Below are positions 26,301 through 40,232 of a DNA stretch of 64,000 bases, piece by piece. Positions within the stretch are counted from its first letter, which is position 1. Each line of letters begins with the position of its first letter. The DNA comes from Paracyclopina nana. Lineage: Eukaryota > Arthropoda > Copepoda > Cyclopoida > Cyclopettidae. Position numbers and translations under genes: made by a program. Where the stretch lies: contig JAGUCH010000002.1 of NCBI GenBank assembly GCA_019096065.1, positions 4,414,501-4,478,500 of the forward strand, written 5' to 3'. The notes under the pieces are model-generated. The model searched no databases. It was given only the letters and a program-made list of their open reading frames with translations, and was not told the DNA's origin.

Positions 26301-26678
26301 CAACCCTAATCAGCAAGCCGAACGACGAAAAAGAATGTGGTCTCATGGACGGCAACTCGTCATGTGACAGCTATTATTTTGGAAATGAGGGCTCATTTGG
26401 GAGCACATGAGGCCGGTCTTGACAATTGTTGCTGGTAGTATTTCGTAGAAGAGCATATGTCTGTTTCAGGAGGAGAGTTGGGGAGTTGCTGCAGCAAGGG
26501 GATAATTTGGTGGCAAAGAGCAATTGAGGAGCCAGCTATAGGTTGCTGCTGCTGCTGCTGTTGGTTACCTGGCCACTATTTTTGTAGGTCATTGCCACTA
26601 AAATCCTGGCTCGTTGAAATCACCTTCATATACGTGTGTAGTATGTTGGCAACGCAACGACAACGAGCTGACCTGCTA

Positions 26679-26707
26679 GCTGCCGCCGCTGCTGCTGCTG
26701 CTGCTGC
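26679..26707. repeat. (GCT)n microsatellite
   Basis: A run of GCC/GCT triplets, mostly GCT, in non-coding DNA. An open frame passes through it but is low-complexity and not credited as a gene. Confidence 0.75.
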
Positions 26708-27821
26708 AAGGGACTCGCAACCCTATTTGTTGTTTGGCTACGGTCAGAAAGAAAATTGGATCTATCTGATGATGGGGGTTGTTCAAAAGGGGTCGACAAC
26801 AAGTCGTCAACAAAACATTTCAATAGTAATTGCATTTCTTGAGCCCATCATCCATCATGCAATTTTCATATGGGTCGACTCTTTTTCAAGGCCGCGTATC
26901 CTATTTTTTTTTTTTTACATTGTTAGACCTTTTGGCAAAATACTAAAACAGCCATCTGTATCATCAAGTATTGCTCTTCTGTGCAACGAAAATGGGCAAA
27001 AAAAGCTTCTATTTTCAATAAATTGAATATGCAATTTGCAAACGAATGGGAAAATGCTTTATGAGGCACAAGAAAAATTCGAATGAGTTTAATTTCTCCT
27101 TTTTGTTTTGAGTGTGATTACTCGCCAATTACCCTGTTTGTTGTCCATAGATCAACGTTGATGGCCAGAGGCTCTAGAAATTCGTGGAAAAACATAATCA
27201 CGTGTGTTGCTCTTCGAGTGGAAAACATCATTTTGGGTCAAATTGTTTTTCACGACGGACAATGGTACACACAATGAAACTACTACTGCAACTCCAGTAG
27301 TTTAGTGCCTTATGGCAAACATTGCCTGACCTCAAATGATTGCAATCAGTGCAGCCAAACATCAACAAATGTGAGCTCATTTGAATAAAAATCATCAGAT
27401 ATCTTTGTAAGAGACCAATTTGCCACTTTCCACGGAGCTGCAGTCAGAACTGCTGCTATACAATTTAAGGAAATTCATGCAAACAGTTTATATGCATGAT
27501 TGGAGAAAGAATAAAAGTGGGAAAATTCCTAGCTGCAGTACACACTTATTCAAATTAGACACATTTTTAGCAATGATTGGAGAAAACGGTTTGCAGTACG
27601 CTTGAAAAATATGTAGTTTGAAGCATTCCTTTTCTTTTCCAGAAGAGGGCAATTTTTCAATAATTTGTTTTGATTAAGGCAGAGATTGATTAAAACATGT
27701 CCTTAGCACAATGGAAAACTTTGGAAATTGCCGACACTGAAGCTGAAAACAGTAATTATTGTTTGAGGGAGCGAGAAATTTCGTGTCCAAAGGGCACAAA
27801 CAATTGTGGAATTTGTGAAAG

Positions 27822-28421
27822 TTGCTTAACAATCACATTGATTACCGGTTTTGCCGCTTTTTTCACCTCCTCCTGATTGACTTCAGATTTACTCTTTTCA
27901 TTCTAAGCAGTACGGTTTTTCGTTCTTCTTTTTGTGCCAACAAAATAATTTTAACTACTCTTTGTATTAAATGTGTAATAAAATTTAACGACTCGAAAAG
28001 CTTGTTCGCCAGGATTTGGATCAACGGCAACATTTCCTTAAGAGTGAAAGTTTTTTCCAATGAGCAACTAGGCAGTGTAGAAGTGGAAGAAAACCAAGCC
28101 CAAAGTGAAATTTTCTATAGTGACTTTGTACTCCAGCGGGAGCAACGTGCGAGGAGTTCATTATTGCTAAATGAGATCACGGAACAGAAACTTCGCATAC
28201 AAATCAGCTTTGTAGGTCAGTATCAAAAAAGCGTTGGCAATAGCGAGCTATTTTTACCTACTCACATTCCGATACCGCAAATCGTAAGAGACGAAAAGAC
28301 TTTTCAGCCTACCTTTTCTGGTGATGAGAAGTTAGTCACTTTTTTTAAAAGCCACACCTCCAAGCAATGCAAAAGAAGCTTTGAGATTTGTTCTTTTTCA
28401 CAGACAAAGCTGAACACTTGA
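27822..28421 (+). CDS. Unrecognised 199-codon open frame upstream of DNMT1
   Basis: A single uninterrupted frame in AT-rich DNA, where stops should be frequent. The first 60 residues are hydrophobic/aromatic and unlike a folded domain. The last 130 (for example EEENQAQSEIFYSDFVLQRE, written VEVEENQAQS onward) look more protein-like, with mixed charged and hydrophobic residues. I know of no homologue. No splice partner, strong start context or poly(A) signal was identified. It could be an exon of an unknown gene or chance. A shorter start inside the frame is likely if it is real. Confidence 0.25.
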   Translation: MLNNHIDYRFCRFFHLLLIDFRFTLFILSSTVFRSSFCANKIILTTLCIKCVIKFNDSKSLFARIWINGNISLRVKVFSNEQLGSVEVEENQAQSEIFYSDFVLQREQRARSSLLLNEITEQKLRIQISFVGQYQKSVGNSELFLPTHIPIPQIVRDEKTFQPTFSGDEKLVTFFKSHTSKQCKRSFEICSFSQTKLNT

Positions 28422-28867
28422 ATAGTTGAATTGAGCATTCTCAGCCTCTCGGTTCTCACTTTTTTCAGCAGAAGCTGAGCAGTGAGCATTAGCTCAGAAG
28501 GTTGCGTGAATTAAAAATTAAATGTTCCGATCCGTAGATTTTAAAAACAAAAACAAAAGTTCCCGGAAAATATCAACTTCGACTCGTCGAGTTTGAATTC
28601 GACTTGAATAATGCAAGTCGACATTCAGCGATCATGCTGTGATTTTTCAAAGTCATCCTTGGAAAGAGTTTGATGAGTTTTACACCACCGTAATTATCTT
28701 TTACTGTTATGGGCGGAGTCGAAATGATGATGGACGTCGACGCTTTCATCCCCGATTTTCCGCGTCTCTCAGCGTCTCTCATTCAACATCACCATATCAA
28801 TCAAACGATTCAAATCCTCAGTCATATTTTAACCTCCTGACGAAGAAGTCCTCTTTTATCCCCGACT

Positions 28868-28931
28868 GTAAGTTAACGGAAGTCTTATCTTTTGCATCCA
28901 TTTAATATTAACATACATCGCTTGCTTTCAG
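28868..28931 (+). other. Probable 5' UTR intron of DNMT1
   Basis: Donor GACT|GTAAGT at 28868 and acceptor GCTTTCAG ending at 28931 define a 64-nt intron 11 nt before the DNMT1 start codon. Reading through the spliced leader gives a stop before the ATG, so this exon is untranslated. Confidence 0.6.
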
Positions 28932-28942
28932 AGATTGCAAAT

Positions 28943-31900
28943 ATGTCCGACTCATCTGACGAAGACTGCATAGTTTTCATTGCGCCGCAGATGGAAAAGG
29001 ATGGCACTTGCCCAGACGACTCTGATGAAGAAGTCGAAGAAGCCAGTCCCGAAGCAGATTCCATAGATCTGGACTTTCTAGACTCATCCGACAACGAGGA
29101 GGTGGAGCCGATCCAGGTGTCCAATGTCACCATCACGCAGCCTAAAGTGAAACGTTGCGCTCTATGCAAGCAAGAAGAAAACTCGGCTCTCATGTTTGAC
29201 GAGGCCAAATTCAACTCGGACCATGACGAGGTCTTGCGAGAAACTGATGCTGTAGTCCATCCTTCTTTGAGCTTTGTCAATGATGAGCAATCTCTGCAAG
29301 ACTTTAAGTTGGACGAATTTTACATTTATGACGAAAACCGACATTTGGTCCCATTGGACGCTGGCTTGATCGAGCAGAAACGAAAGCTCTTTTTTTCCGG
29401 TACCGTACGCAGCTGCTTTGATGACACGAAATCCCTCGCAGTTCTCGATGCCGGCCCCATCAAGCAATGGTAAATTGGAAATGTCAATAAATAATAATAA
29501 TAATAATAATTCTATGCTTTTCTTGCCAAGGTGGTTAACTGGATACTTGGAAGGCGAAGAGTTGATGATTGGAGTGAGCACTGCCAATGGTCAATATTGG
29601 CTGCAACGATCAGGCGTAACATATGGAGCCATATACCAGATACTGCTCGAGAAAAAAAACTCGACCAAAATGGTCTACACCATCCTGAGTGACATAATGA
29701 AGAAGGGAGGTCTCGACAACTACCATTATGAAGACCTGCTTGAGGACTGCATCAAGCAAGCGGACACCTATGAGATACCCGAATTTTCTGAACAAGTTCT
29801 TCTTTCCTGTGGAAGATTTGTCATTGCTCAGATTGTCGACTTTGAGCAAGAGGCTGACGAGGACGAATTGACTGTTTTAGACTCTGTTGCGCTACATAAA
29901 CTCAGCAGGCTTTCCAATGCTGGCCACAAAAAAGCCAACTCTGCGTCCAATGAACGAGGCAAACGTTTGGAGGCTCGCAAGTCCAAGAAAGCGAAATTCG
30001 ACGATGACGACACTTTCAGCTTATATGAGGCGAGTGACTCTGAGGACGACGATTTTGGTCCACGAAGGCGGAAGAAGATATTCAAACGATCCGCTGGTTT
30101 TTCTGAGCCCTCGAAAGCCACCACCACACCACTAGTGGCTCACTTTTTCGAAAGTGTTTTTGGCTCTCAAATGAGCTCGGCAAACTCGAGAAAAAAACGC
30201 GGTTGCGGAGCCTGTGAATCTTGCAAGCTGCCGGATTGTGGATCCTGCGAGCAATGCCTGAAAATGATCAAATTCAATGGCCATTTGAGCAACGACCGGG
30301 TCAGCTGTGACCTTAGACAATGCAAGAAGGGAGACATTTTCTTCGAGCCTGCTGCAAAGGTGGATCAGAAGACGTTTGCCAAAGACAAGACTCGAATCGC
30401 TTTTGACTCTGATTCCATCGGTCAATCTAACGGATCCACTTATTATGATTGTGTCCACATTGGAAAAGAATTGCTCAACTTGGGAGACTACGTTCAAATC
30501 CTGCCAATCGACTCGGAGAGCTCCCCATACATCGGAAAGATCATTACTTTATTTGAGTAAGCATTTTAAAATTTGCTAGCGTTGTATAGCATTTAATTTA
30601 TTCTTTGAAATTAGGAGCAAGGAAGGAAAGAAAGTGGGCCATATAAGATGGTTTGCGCATGGACAGGACACGATACTGGCCGATACCGCCGATCCCAAGG
30701 AACTATTCGCAGTGAAGGAGTGCGAGGATGTGCTCCTGGATCAAATAATGTGCCAGCTCAGTATCGAGCACTGCCCTTTGCCTAACAATTGGTCAATGCT
30801 CGGTGGTACGAAGGAGTCTATCGTGACACCTTCAACTCATATAGGCAACCAGGATAACATTTACTGGTATCGACATCTGTATGACCCCGAACTTGCTAAA
30901 TTCACACGAGTACCACAGAATCTCATAGAAGAGTCGGAAGATGGAATTGAGTGCAACACCTGCACAGAATTCAAGGCTGCATTAGCCACTGAAGTTGCCA
31001 GCTATGACAGCAATAATGGCATTCTACATCAGAACAACCAGCGGTTCACAATTGGTGATGGAGTGATGCTGTTGCCTGGATCGTTCCGGATTAACCTTCG
31101 CCAAAAGAAAGGCTTTCGTAAGGCCAGAAAAGTTGAGCCCAAGGATGCGAAAAGGTTTCCTGAGCACTGGAGAAAAGAAGGCTGTAGCGTAAGATCCTTC
31201 AAAGGGAATACCGAAAACTTAAATGACCCATTTGACATTGGCATCATTGTTAAAATCGTGGAGACGAATCAAGGCATTGAACTACGAGTGAGGTGTTTGT
31301 ATCGGCCGGAAAACACCCAGTTCTCGAAGGAAGAAGCTGCGAAAATGGATGTCAACCTCCTTTTCTGGACTGAGGAAATTCACGCGATACAAGCCTCAAA
31401 TGTCGAAGGAAAATGCTTTATTTTGCCAATTGCCAAGATTGCCGAAGACCATCCCTTTTTGTGGGCCTCCAAAGGCAACTTTCGGTTCTACTACGAGCAC
31501 TCGTATGACACGGTGAACCACAAGAAGCTGCCTTTGCCAAAAGAAGCCGCAGAGTACAGCCCCCCTGACCCCATCGAGGACTTCCTCTTGCCAGAACAGC
31601 CCATGGCGATGATGGACGTGTTTGCTGGCTGTGGAGGCTTAAGCATTGGTCTTGAGCAATCTGGAGTAGCCAAGGCGAAATGGGCCATCGAGATAGACGA
31701 AGCAGCTGCAGAAGCCTTCAAGCAGAATCACGACAAAGATTGCCACGTGATCGTTGAAGACGTAAACTCGGTAATATTTTTGCTGCCTGACATTATTTCC
31801 TCTTCTTTCAACTGGCTCTGCTTTCAGGTGCTCGCTGAAGTCATGAATGACACCCATAAGGGAAGGTATCCCAAAAAAGGCGAAGTCGACCTTCTTTGCG

Positions 31901-33210
31901 GAGGGCCGCCATGCCAAGGATTCTCCATTATGAACGTTTTCACTGGTACTTCAGAGGCTATTTAGTCGCTTTTATCGTATTTTTCAAAGTGATTTTCATC
32001 TTAGCAAACGATGCATCCATGTTCAAGAACAGCTTGATTTCATCGTTTTTGAGCGTATGTGACTTCTACCGGCCGAAGTACTTCATTTTGGAGAATGTGA
32101 AGAATTTTGCCGCTTTCAAAAACGGGCAGATTCTGAGGCTGTGCATCAGAGCGTTGGTGCTTATGGGCTACCAATGCCAATTCGGCGTGCTTCAGGTAAG
32201 CTGAAATTACAAAGCATCCGAGTTCTCTCTAACAAGCTATGGCGTTTTTGTTTCAGGCTGGAAATTTTGGAGTTCCTCAGAACAGAAAGCGGACTTTTCT
32301 CCTCGCATCGGCTCCCTCGGTACCATTGCCAAACTTTCCAGCAGCGCGGCATGTGTTCGAAAAAATGCCACTGACGGTAATTATGGACGAGAAATCGTTC
32401 GATCTTAATTCGATACATTGGAGGCATTTCTCGGCTCCATATCGATTCGTCAACGTGCGTGATGCGATAGCCGATTTGCCGTCTACGTCCAATAAAGGAG
32501 TCGAGTTGGAAAAGCCCTCGTCGTATTTCCAAAAACTTGTACGATGGAACGATAGGCGAAACGAGCTTTCCAACGAGGTGAAGGACCACGTTTCCCGAAC
32601 GATGAGCGCGATTGTTATGGCGAGGCTCAAAATGGTGCCGAAGCATTTCGGATCTGATTGGAGAGACTTGCCAAACGACATTGTCAGATTACCAGACGGA
32701 ACTTCAACGGAAAAACTCCGTTATCACTGGGTTGACTACAGGACCGGAAAACCGGCTGTATGCCATTGTGCAACCTCAAAAAATGCGGTAAGCTACTAGT
32801 CGTATTATTTATTTCGGTGCCTTTCTAAAAAGTGCTTAATGTAGGCATGCTCCGAGGAGGACAAGCAGTCCAACACTTTAATTCCTTGGGCCTTGGCACA
32901 CACTGCGAATAGCCACAATCACTGGTCTGGCCTTTATGGCAGGGTGGCTTGGGATTCGTATTTCAGCACCACGGTGACCAATGTTCACCCTGATGGAAAG
33001 CAAGGCCGCGTCTTGCACCCCGACCAAGATCGGCTTCTTTCAGTGCGAGAAATGGCCAGGTCACAAGGTTTCCCGGACCGATGTCAATTTTATGGAAGTG
33101 TAATTGACAAGTATCGTCAAATTGGCAACGCGGTTCCGCCTCCTCTAGGAAGAGCCCTAGGAATGTCCATAATTTGTTCGCAAATTGAAGAGGCAGAAGT
33201 GATGTATTGA
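28943..33210 (+). CDS. DNMT1: DNA (cytosine-5) methyltransferase 1
   Basis: Maintenance DNA methyltransferase; acts on hemimethylated CpG in the nucleus. Seven exons: 28943-29469, 29531-30556, 30615-31770, 31828-31945, 32005-32195, 32257-32787, 32845-33210; 1304 residues. Visible domains: acidic N terminus (1-60); RFTS with its Cys motif (KRCALCKQ) and GPIKQWWLTGY joint (about 70-290); CXXC zinc finger ([17 protein letters not shown], about 398-442); two BAH domains (about 480-830); and a C-terminal catalytic domain with motif [13 protein letters not shown], motif [11 protein letters not shown] (catalytic Cys), motif VI ENV, motif VIII QNRKR and motif [11 protein letters not shown]. It is shorter than human DNMT1 (1616 aa) because the DMAP1-binding/PIP N-terminal region is absent. 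All key residues are intact. It lies tail to tail with the spinster-like gene. Confidence 0.98.
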
Positions 33211-33258
33211 AATCAAGTGCATGTAATATTGTTTACGTTTCGTGAAAATAGAGTATGG

Positions 33259-33264
33259 TTTATT
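33259..33264 (-). terminator. Poly(A) signal of the spinster-like gene
   Basis: AATAAA on the minus strand, 30 nt past the stop at 33294. The DNMT1 stop is at 33210 on the other strand, so the 3' ends of the two convergent transcripts must overlap or nearly touch. Confidence 0.6.
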
Positions 33265-33293
33265 TTCTGATGAATCTAGCTTTGCTTGAGGTT

Positions 33294-34954
33294 TCACCGT
33301 GATTCTTCGTCTGCCCTTTTCTTATCCCCAACAATGAAACAGGCAGTGATAAAGAACAAGACTGCAGCGATTATTTCCAATGCCAGCGAAACATGCAAGG
33401 CATTTCTAAGGGACAGAAAATCCTGCTCATCTTGGCTCATCGTGAAATTGCTGTCATCTATTTACACAATTGTGGATATAATAAGTGGCTTAATTCTGGA
33501 AAATATCTGCTTACATGTTGAAGTGGCGTTTATCAAATCGGCCTTGAATATGTCTTCAGAGATCAGTCCGGTTAGGTAGGGGCTAATAGCTGTGCCGAAC
33601 GCATGTGAGAACATTAACCTCAGAGCTTGAGCTGAGGCTCTTCTTGGAGGTGTGACAACATACTAAAAGAGAAGTTCGTTGTATCTCGGCTAAAATAAGT
33701 CGATAATTACCATGGACATGTCCACCACTACTGCCCAATTCATGTTGATGAAAATCTGACCCAGAAACATGAGCACAAAGGCACCTGTCACAGTTTGGTC
33801 CAATATTTGCAAGGCTCCCAAAATTATGGGGCCGGAAATGAAGAGGCCAGCTCCACAAATCAAAGGGTCCACATACGGTATCTTGGGGCGTAGCCAAAAG
33901 CTTAACAAGCTTCCCATAATTAAGCCGGCCAATCCAGCTACTCCCAAAACAACTCCAAATAGAGTACCAACAAAGGATGCATCCGGATCATCGTTGAATC
34001 CTTCTAAGCCATACTCTTGCCTCACAGATAAGGCGTCCTCAATCACACTGGGGACAAACCAGGACAAAGCCGCGGTGCAAAATGTGAGAAAGGTGAAAGC
34101 AATTGAAGATAGAATGTAGGACTTGTTCCTCATCAGGTACTGAATATCCTTGCTCCACGAAGAAAGTTGGTCTCCCTGATTTTGGCTATTTTTGACTTTT
34201 CCCCTAGGTGGATCCACCATGAATATTGCCAAGAGAATGAGAGAAATTGATATGAGAAACGGAGTTACTCTCACCCCCCATCTCCAATCCCCAGCTGCTT
34301 CTGAAACAGTTGAGCCAACCACATAACCCAGCCCGCTTTTTCAACAGAGGAAGTTACCATTAAAATGGTATTGCAACAAAAACTTCATGTTTAGAATTTT
34401 ACCTTCCCACAGGAACTGCAAAATAGAATAGAGCCAAGACAAGCGTTCGTTTGGTGTCTTGAAACAGATCACTTAAAACTGTTGGAGCAATGGAAGTAAA
34501 GCCTGCCTCGCCAAATCCAATGGCTGATCTGAAGATCAGAAACCCCACAAAAGTCTGAAGAATTAAAGTGCAATTGCGAATCAATGAAGTTAAATAATGT
34601 TCACCTTCATGAAAGAGCTGGCTAATGTACAAGCTCCCCAAGCAAGAATGCCAAATGCCATGAGCCATTTCCTGGAATATCTGTCACCTAAAAAGCCAAA
34701 TAAAGGAGCAGAGGCAAAGAAGCAAACGATAAAAGCGGTCTGTATGAGACCCTGTTCATCGTCTGACAAATTCCATTCTGTAGCAATATCAGTTAAAACA
34801 CCTAAAAAGAACAACTTGGCTCGCAAAGTTAAATGTTGCACGTGATTTTATATATCTGACCTGCCACAGTGAATCTGTCCATGTAATTAATGAGGTTGAT
34901 TGCGCAAAGCACCCCGACTAAAATCCATTTTCGGCAATTATTTGTAATTATCAT
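33294..34954 (-). CDS. Spinster-like major facilitator superfamily transporter
   Basis: Six exons: 34861-34954, 34605-34801, 34403-34554, 33711-34335, 33515-33662, 33294-33457; 459 residues. The protein opens with a first TM helix ending INLINYMDRFTVAGVLTDI, the family hallmark. It then shows FGFLGDRYSRKW (the MFS loop 2-3 motif), FRSAIGFGEAGFTSIAP and VPVGSGLGYVVGS, followed by further hydrophobic segments to a last TM (VSLALEIIAAVLFFITACF). Spinster/SPNS proteins are lysosomal or plasma-membrane transporters of lysolipids, sphingolipids or sugars. The substrate here is unknown. The length is slightly short for the family because the N-terminal tail before TM1 is only about ten residues. Introns are 48-67 nt. 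Confidence 0.9.
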
Positions 34955-35606
34955 TTCCAAAGATGCTGCTAGAGCCTATCATAAATAATCTTATCTATAT
35001 AACTTGATATGTCTGCTAAGTGATATTTTAACAACTCTTATTTGCATCTGTAGATCCCTTGTAATCAAGTCTCGCAACCTCTGAAGTTGAATGAAGTCTT
35101 TTTCATAATGATCACCAACTTCAAGGTCAAATGAGCTTGAGTTATCCAATGGAGCTTAATATGAGTCTGAGCGCGCGCTAGCCTATTTTCAATCTAGTTT
35201 TCAGCTAAGTTAGGCAGACTAATCTTGCTCGCCATTAATAATGTAATTAAAATCGATGCTTTGCAATATTTGCTTAACCGTAGAGTTTAGCTTTACAAAA
35301 AATAAGCAATATGAAATTAGAGAACGAGCAATTTATTGCGCGCGCCACTCATGGTCCTCAGTTGGGCAACCAGAGATCAAGCTGAACAGCAGCAAGTTGT
35401 TGGTAAGCCTAATATAATTCTTTAACTTAACTAAATGCATATAATATCAAATTTCAATTTCATCCACTAAAATAGCTGATGTGTAACGCACCAGGATTAC
35501 ATAGCGTTTTGCGCTTAATGATGATCCTGTTATTGCCATACAAGCTCAGCTGTGTACTATAGAAGCCATAAAAAGCGGATTTTCATTAAAAGTGCAATTT
35601 TTACAG
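34955..35606. other. Intergenic sequence upstream of the spinster-like gene
   Basis: Nothing firmly supported. A potential mini-exon (ATG at 35351, donor G|GTAAGC after 35402, reading MVLSWATRDQAEQQQVV) was noted, but it does not join in frame to the open frame downstream. Confidence 0.35.
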
Positions 35607-35883
35607 GTCACCCAAAATTCTGAACTGGCAAGTGGGCAGTCTAAATTCATTTTTGAATGATTTGGAGGTCCAGTGCCGCAGCATCACAATGAAAATTACT
35701 CAAGTGGAGTTGAAGTCTTTGGAGCTCAACAGTTCCATAGAGAATCCAAGAAGATCTTTACTGAAGAGTTTGGTGCCAAAAAGGCTCCATAGGAAATGTG
35801 CTTGTAATGGGTGCAATGAGAACAAGAAAATCCAGGAATTCTTCACGATACGAAGATATTGGTGGAACTCAAGAACGCTTTAA
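35607..35883 (+). CDS. Possible terminal exon of an unrecognised small gene
   Basis: An acceptor (TTTTTACAG) at 35606 opens a frame beginning SPKILNWQVGSLNSFLNDLE, running through an amphipathic, coil-like stretch (ITMKITQVELKSLELN) and a basic Cys-containing tail (RKCACNGCNENKK), to TAA at 35881-35883. The frame needs a preceding exon ending in phase 2, which I could not find with confidence. Some resemblance to helical N-terminal regions of endosomal adaptor subunits is only an impression. It could be a pseudogene fragment. Confidence 0.3.
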
Positions 35884-36199
35884 GGCTGATCTCTCTACTA
35901 GTTTTTAAATACTGCTACTGCGCATCATAATTGGAGCAGAAAAAGTGTCCAGCATGGAATGGGTGTGTGCCTACATGAAACATGCATGATTACCAAAGCT
36001 TTACTTTTTTGTAGGCACACAAATAACAATATATGTGAAGTGAACCGTGCTAGAACAAATAAAAAGATATTTTCATTGCTTTTTTTAAATAGCCACTCTG
36101 CAATATTCAGATAAAGCAAAAGGCCCATAAAAAATGGTCAAAATAGCGATCTACTATAGTAGACAGCAAATTAAGTGTTGAAGAAAGCTCAATGAATTT

Positions 36200-36205
36200 T
36201 TTATT
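36200..36205 (-). terminator. Poly(A) signal of the alpha-glucosidase gene
   Basis: AATAAA on the minus strand, only 7 nt beyond the stop codon at 36213-36215, implying a very short 3' UTR. Confidence 0.6.
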
Positions 36206-36212
36206 TGCTCTA

Positions 36213-38732
<2,520 letters not shown>

Positions 38733-40227
38733 ATGATTTCACTCAAGTCCTCTAGACCTCCCAAAGGTCTGAAATCTTCAATGATTAGGCTGTACAGCAA
38801 ATACTTCTACTACAACATGCCTTTCTACAGCAACTCACAAATGCTAGTTCTCATCATTTTGGCTTTCTTCTTTCTGTTCATGGTTGACATGAAAATTACA
38901 GACATAGAAAGGAAGAATGCTGAATTGATGGAATTAGATGACATGAGCGATGGTGTTATGGAGGAAGGGATAATGACAGAAGAAAGTTTGCTTGAATTTG
39001 AAGAAGAGCTTGCAGAAAGTGAAGAAAACTTCAAAAAGTAAAGTCAAAATTTAATTGTGCGTGCATTAAAAAATATAAGAGAATACTTTGCGCATTTAGT
39101 ATTTTAAAATGAACAGCTTCTATTAATTCAACTCTTTTTCCAGAGATCTACCTCATGGCAAGAAAGACCTGTTTAAGAGTCAAGTTGGAAATGCCAAGTT
39201 TGAAGAACAAGTCAGGCCACAACAGGAAGTAAGAAGAAGTGATTTAGAGGGCTGGAGGGGCAAAATGCACCAAGATGCTGAATGCTCAACTATAAGTATA
39301 ACTTATGGTAAACCAGAAGAGTTACCGGTTGTCCTCTTAGCCTCACACGAGGGTGCTGGTGTTGATTGGGCGAGAAAAGTGCTAGAAGTTACCTCAGGCT
39401 TCTATACTGGTTTTGAAGACAAGCAAAAAATGGCAGATATGAGCCTGGGCCTCGGGTCTGGATTTGACATTTTCGACAAAGCCAGAGATGACTCCAACCA
39501 TGACTTGGATGATGGAACGCTTGTCGCCAGCCAAACTTTCAGAGGATTTGACAAATTTCACTCAACGGCAATTTTATTGCTGAGAAATCCTTTTGAGAGT
39601 TTGGTCTCAGCCAAGGCTGAGTCGGATGGCAATTTGGACGCATCAGTGCTGAGTGGTCCAGTTTGGGAAACGGAAATGAGGCAAAAAACTTATGCTTGGT
39701 TAGCTCGATCAAAAACCTGGATTTGTTCAGCTCAATCTCTGCTAGTGACACATTATGAATTGCTGAGAAAAGACCTAAGAAAAGGTGAATCAGTTTACTC
39801 AAGACAAAAAATCCTATGAATTTCATCTTTTCTTAACAGAGTTCACTAGCATGCTTGAATTTCTGGCTCTCACAGTGGATGAAAAAAGGCTCAGTTGTGC
39901 AACAAATTTTGGGGTAAACATGAGTTATAGGTACTTTTTCTAATTCAAATGTGCTTATTTTTTGCCTAGATGACAGATATTGATCCAATAGAAAAAGTTG
40001 CCAGCAAGTTAGAAGCTGAAAAGCTCAAGTTTCCATTTGGCAGTACCCAAGTGAAAAGCCTGGAGTTGGCAATTTGCAATGTCAATTGGCTGCTATTGTC
40101 AAAAGGCTATGATCCTTTACCACTGGACATCTATTTATCTAGACTTGAAAGGTTGTTTGAAGGGCCTTTCATTCCAAAGACTCTCTGTGAACAAAAAAGC
40201 CAGCATTTAGAGCCTATCACTTGTTAA
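38733..40227 (+). CDS. Type II membrane sulfotransferase, WSCD-like
   Basis: Four exons: 38733-39037, 39144-39784, 39840-39913, 39970-40227; 425 residues. A basic cytoplasmic N terminus is followed by one TM (MLVLIILAFFFLFMV, about residues 36-55) and an acidic stem (EEGIMTEESLLEFEEE), the layout of Golgi enzymes. The luminal domain has LPVVLLASHEGAGVDWARKV, which corresponds to the 5'-phosphosulfate loop of WSCD proteins (normally FPGSGNTWxR). It also has STAILLLRNPFESLVSA, corresponding to the 3'-phosphate-binding RNP/RDP motif. The P-loop is divergent: Glu-Gly-Ala-Gly-Val-Asp replaces Pro-Gly-Ser-Gly-Asn-Thr, so activity is uncertain. No WSC domains are present. The likely role is sulfation of a glycan or protein in the Golgi, substrate unknown. 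Confidence 0.82.
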
Positions 40228-40232
40228 ATAAA
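40227..40232 (+). terminator. Poly(A) signal overlapping the sulfotransferase stop codon
   Basis: AATAAA begins at the last base of the TAA stop (40225-40227). Confidence 0.6.

Larger units (their letters stand above)
8638..27821. other. 19-kb gene-poor region upstream of the BTB gene
   Basis: I find no convincing protein-coding exon here. Long ORFs are single-frame, low-complexity or lack splice and start context. The region probably contains the promoter(s), 5' UTR exons and enhancers of the BTB gene, as is common for developmental regulators (inference). Listed separately: two candidate 5' UTR exons (10.4 and 17.7 kb), tRNA-like relics (18.15-18.4 kb), a 14-bp satellite (22.9-23.2 kb), a 53-bp duplication (23.3 kb) and CTG/GCT runs (12.04, 26.55 and 26.68 kb). 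A CpG-richer stretch at 23.6-23.9 kb may be a promoter. Confidence 0.6.

Noticed and set aside
26457..27026. 189-codon plus-strand ORF
   Set aside because: Length comes from CTG/GCT runs giving poly-Cys and poly-Ala; composition is not protein-like.
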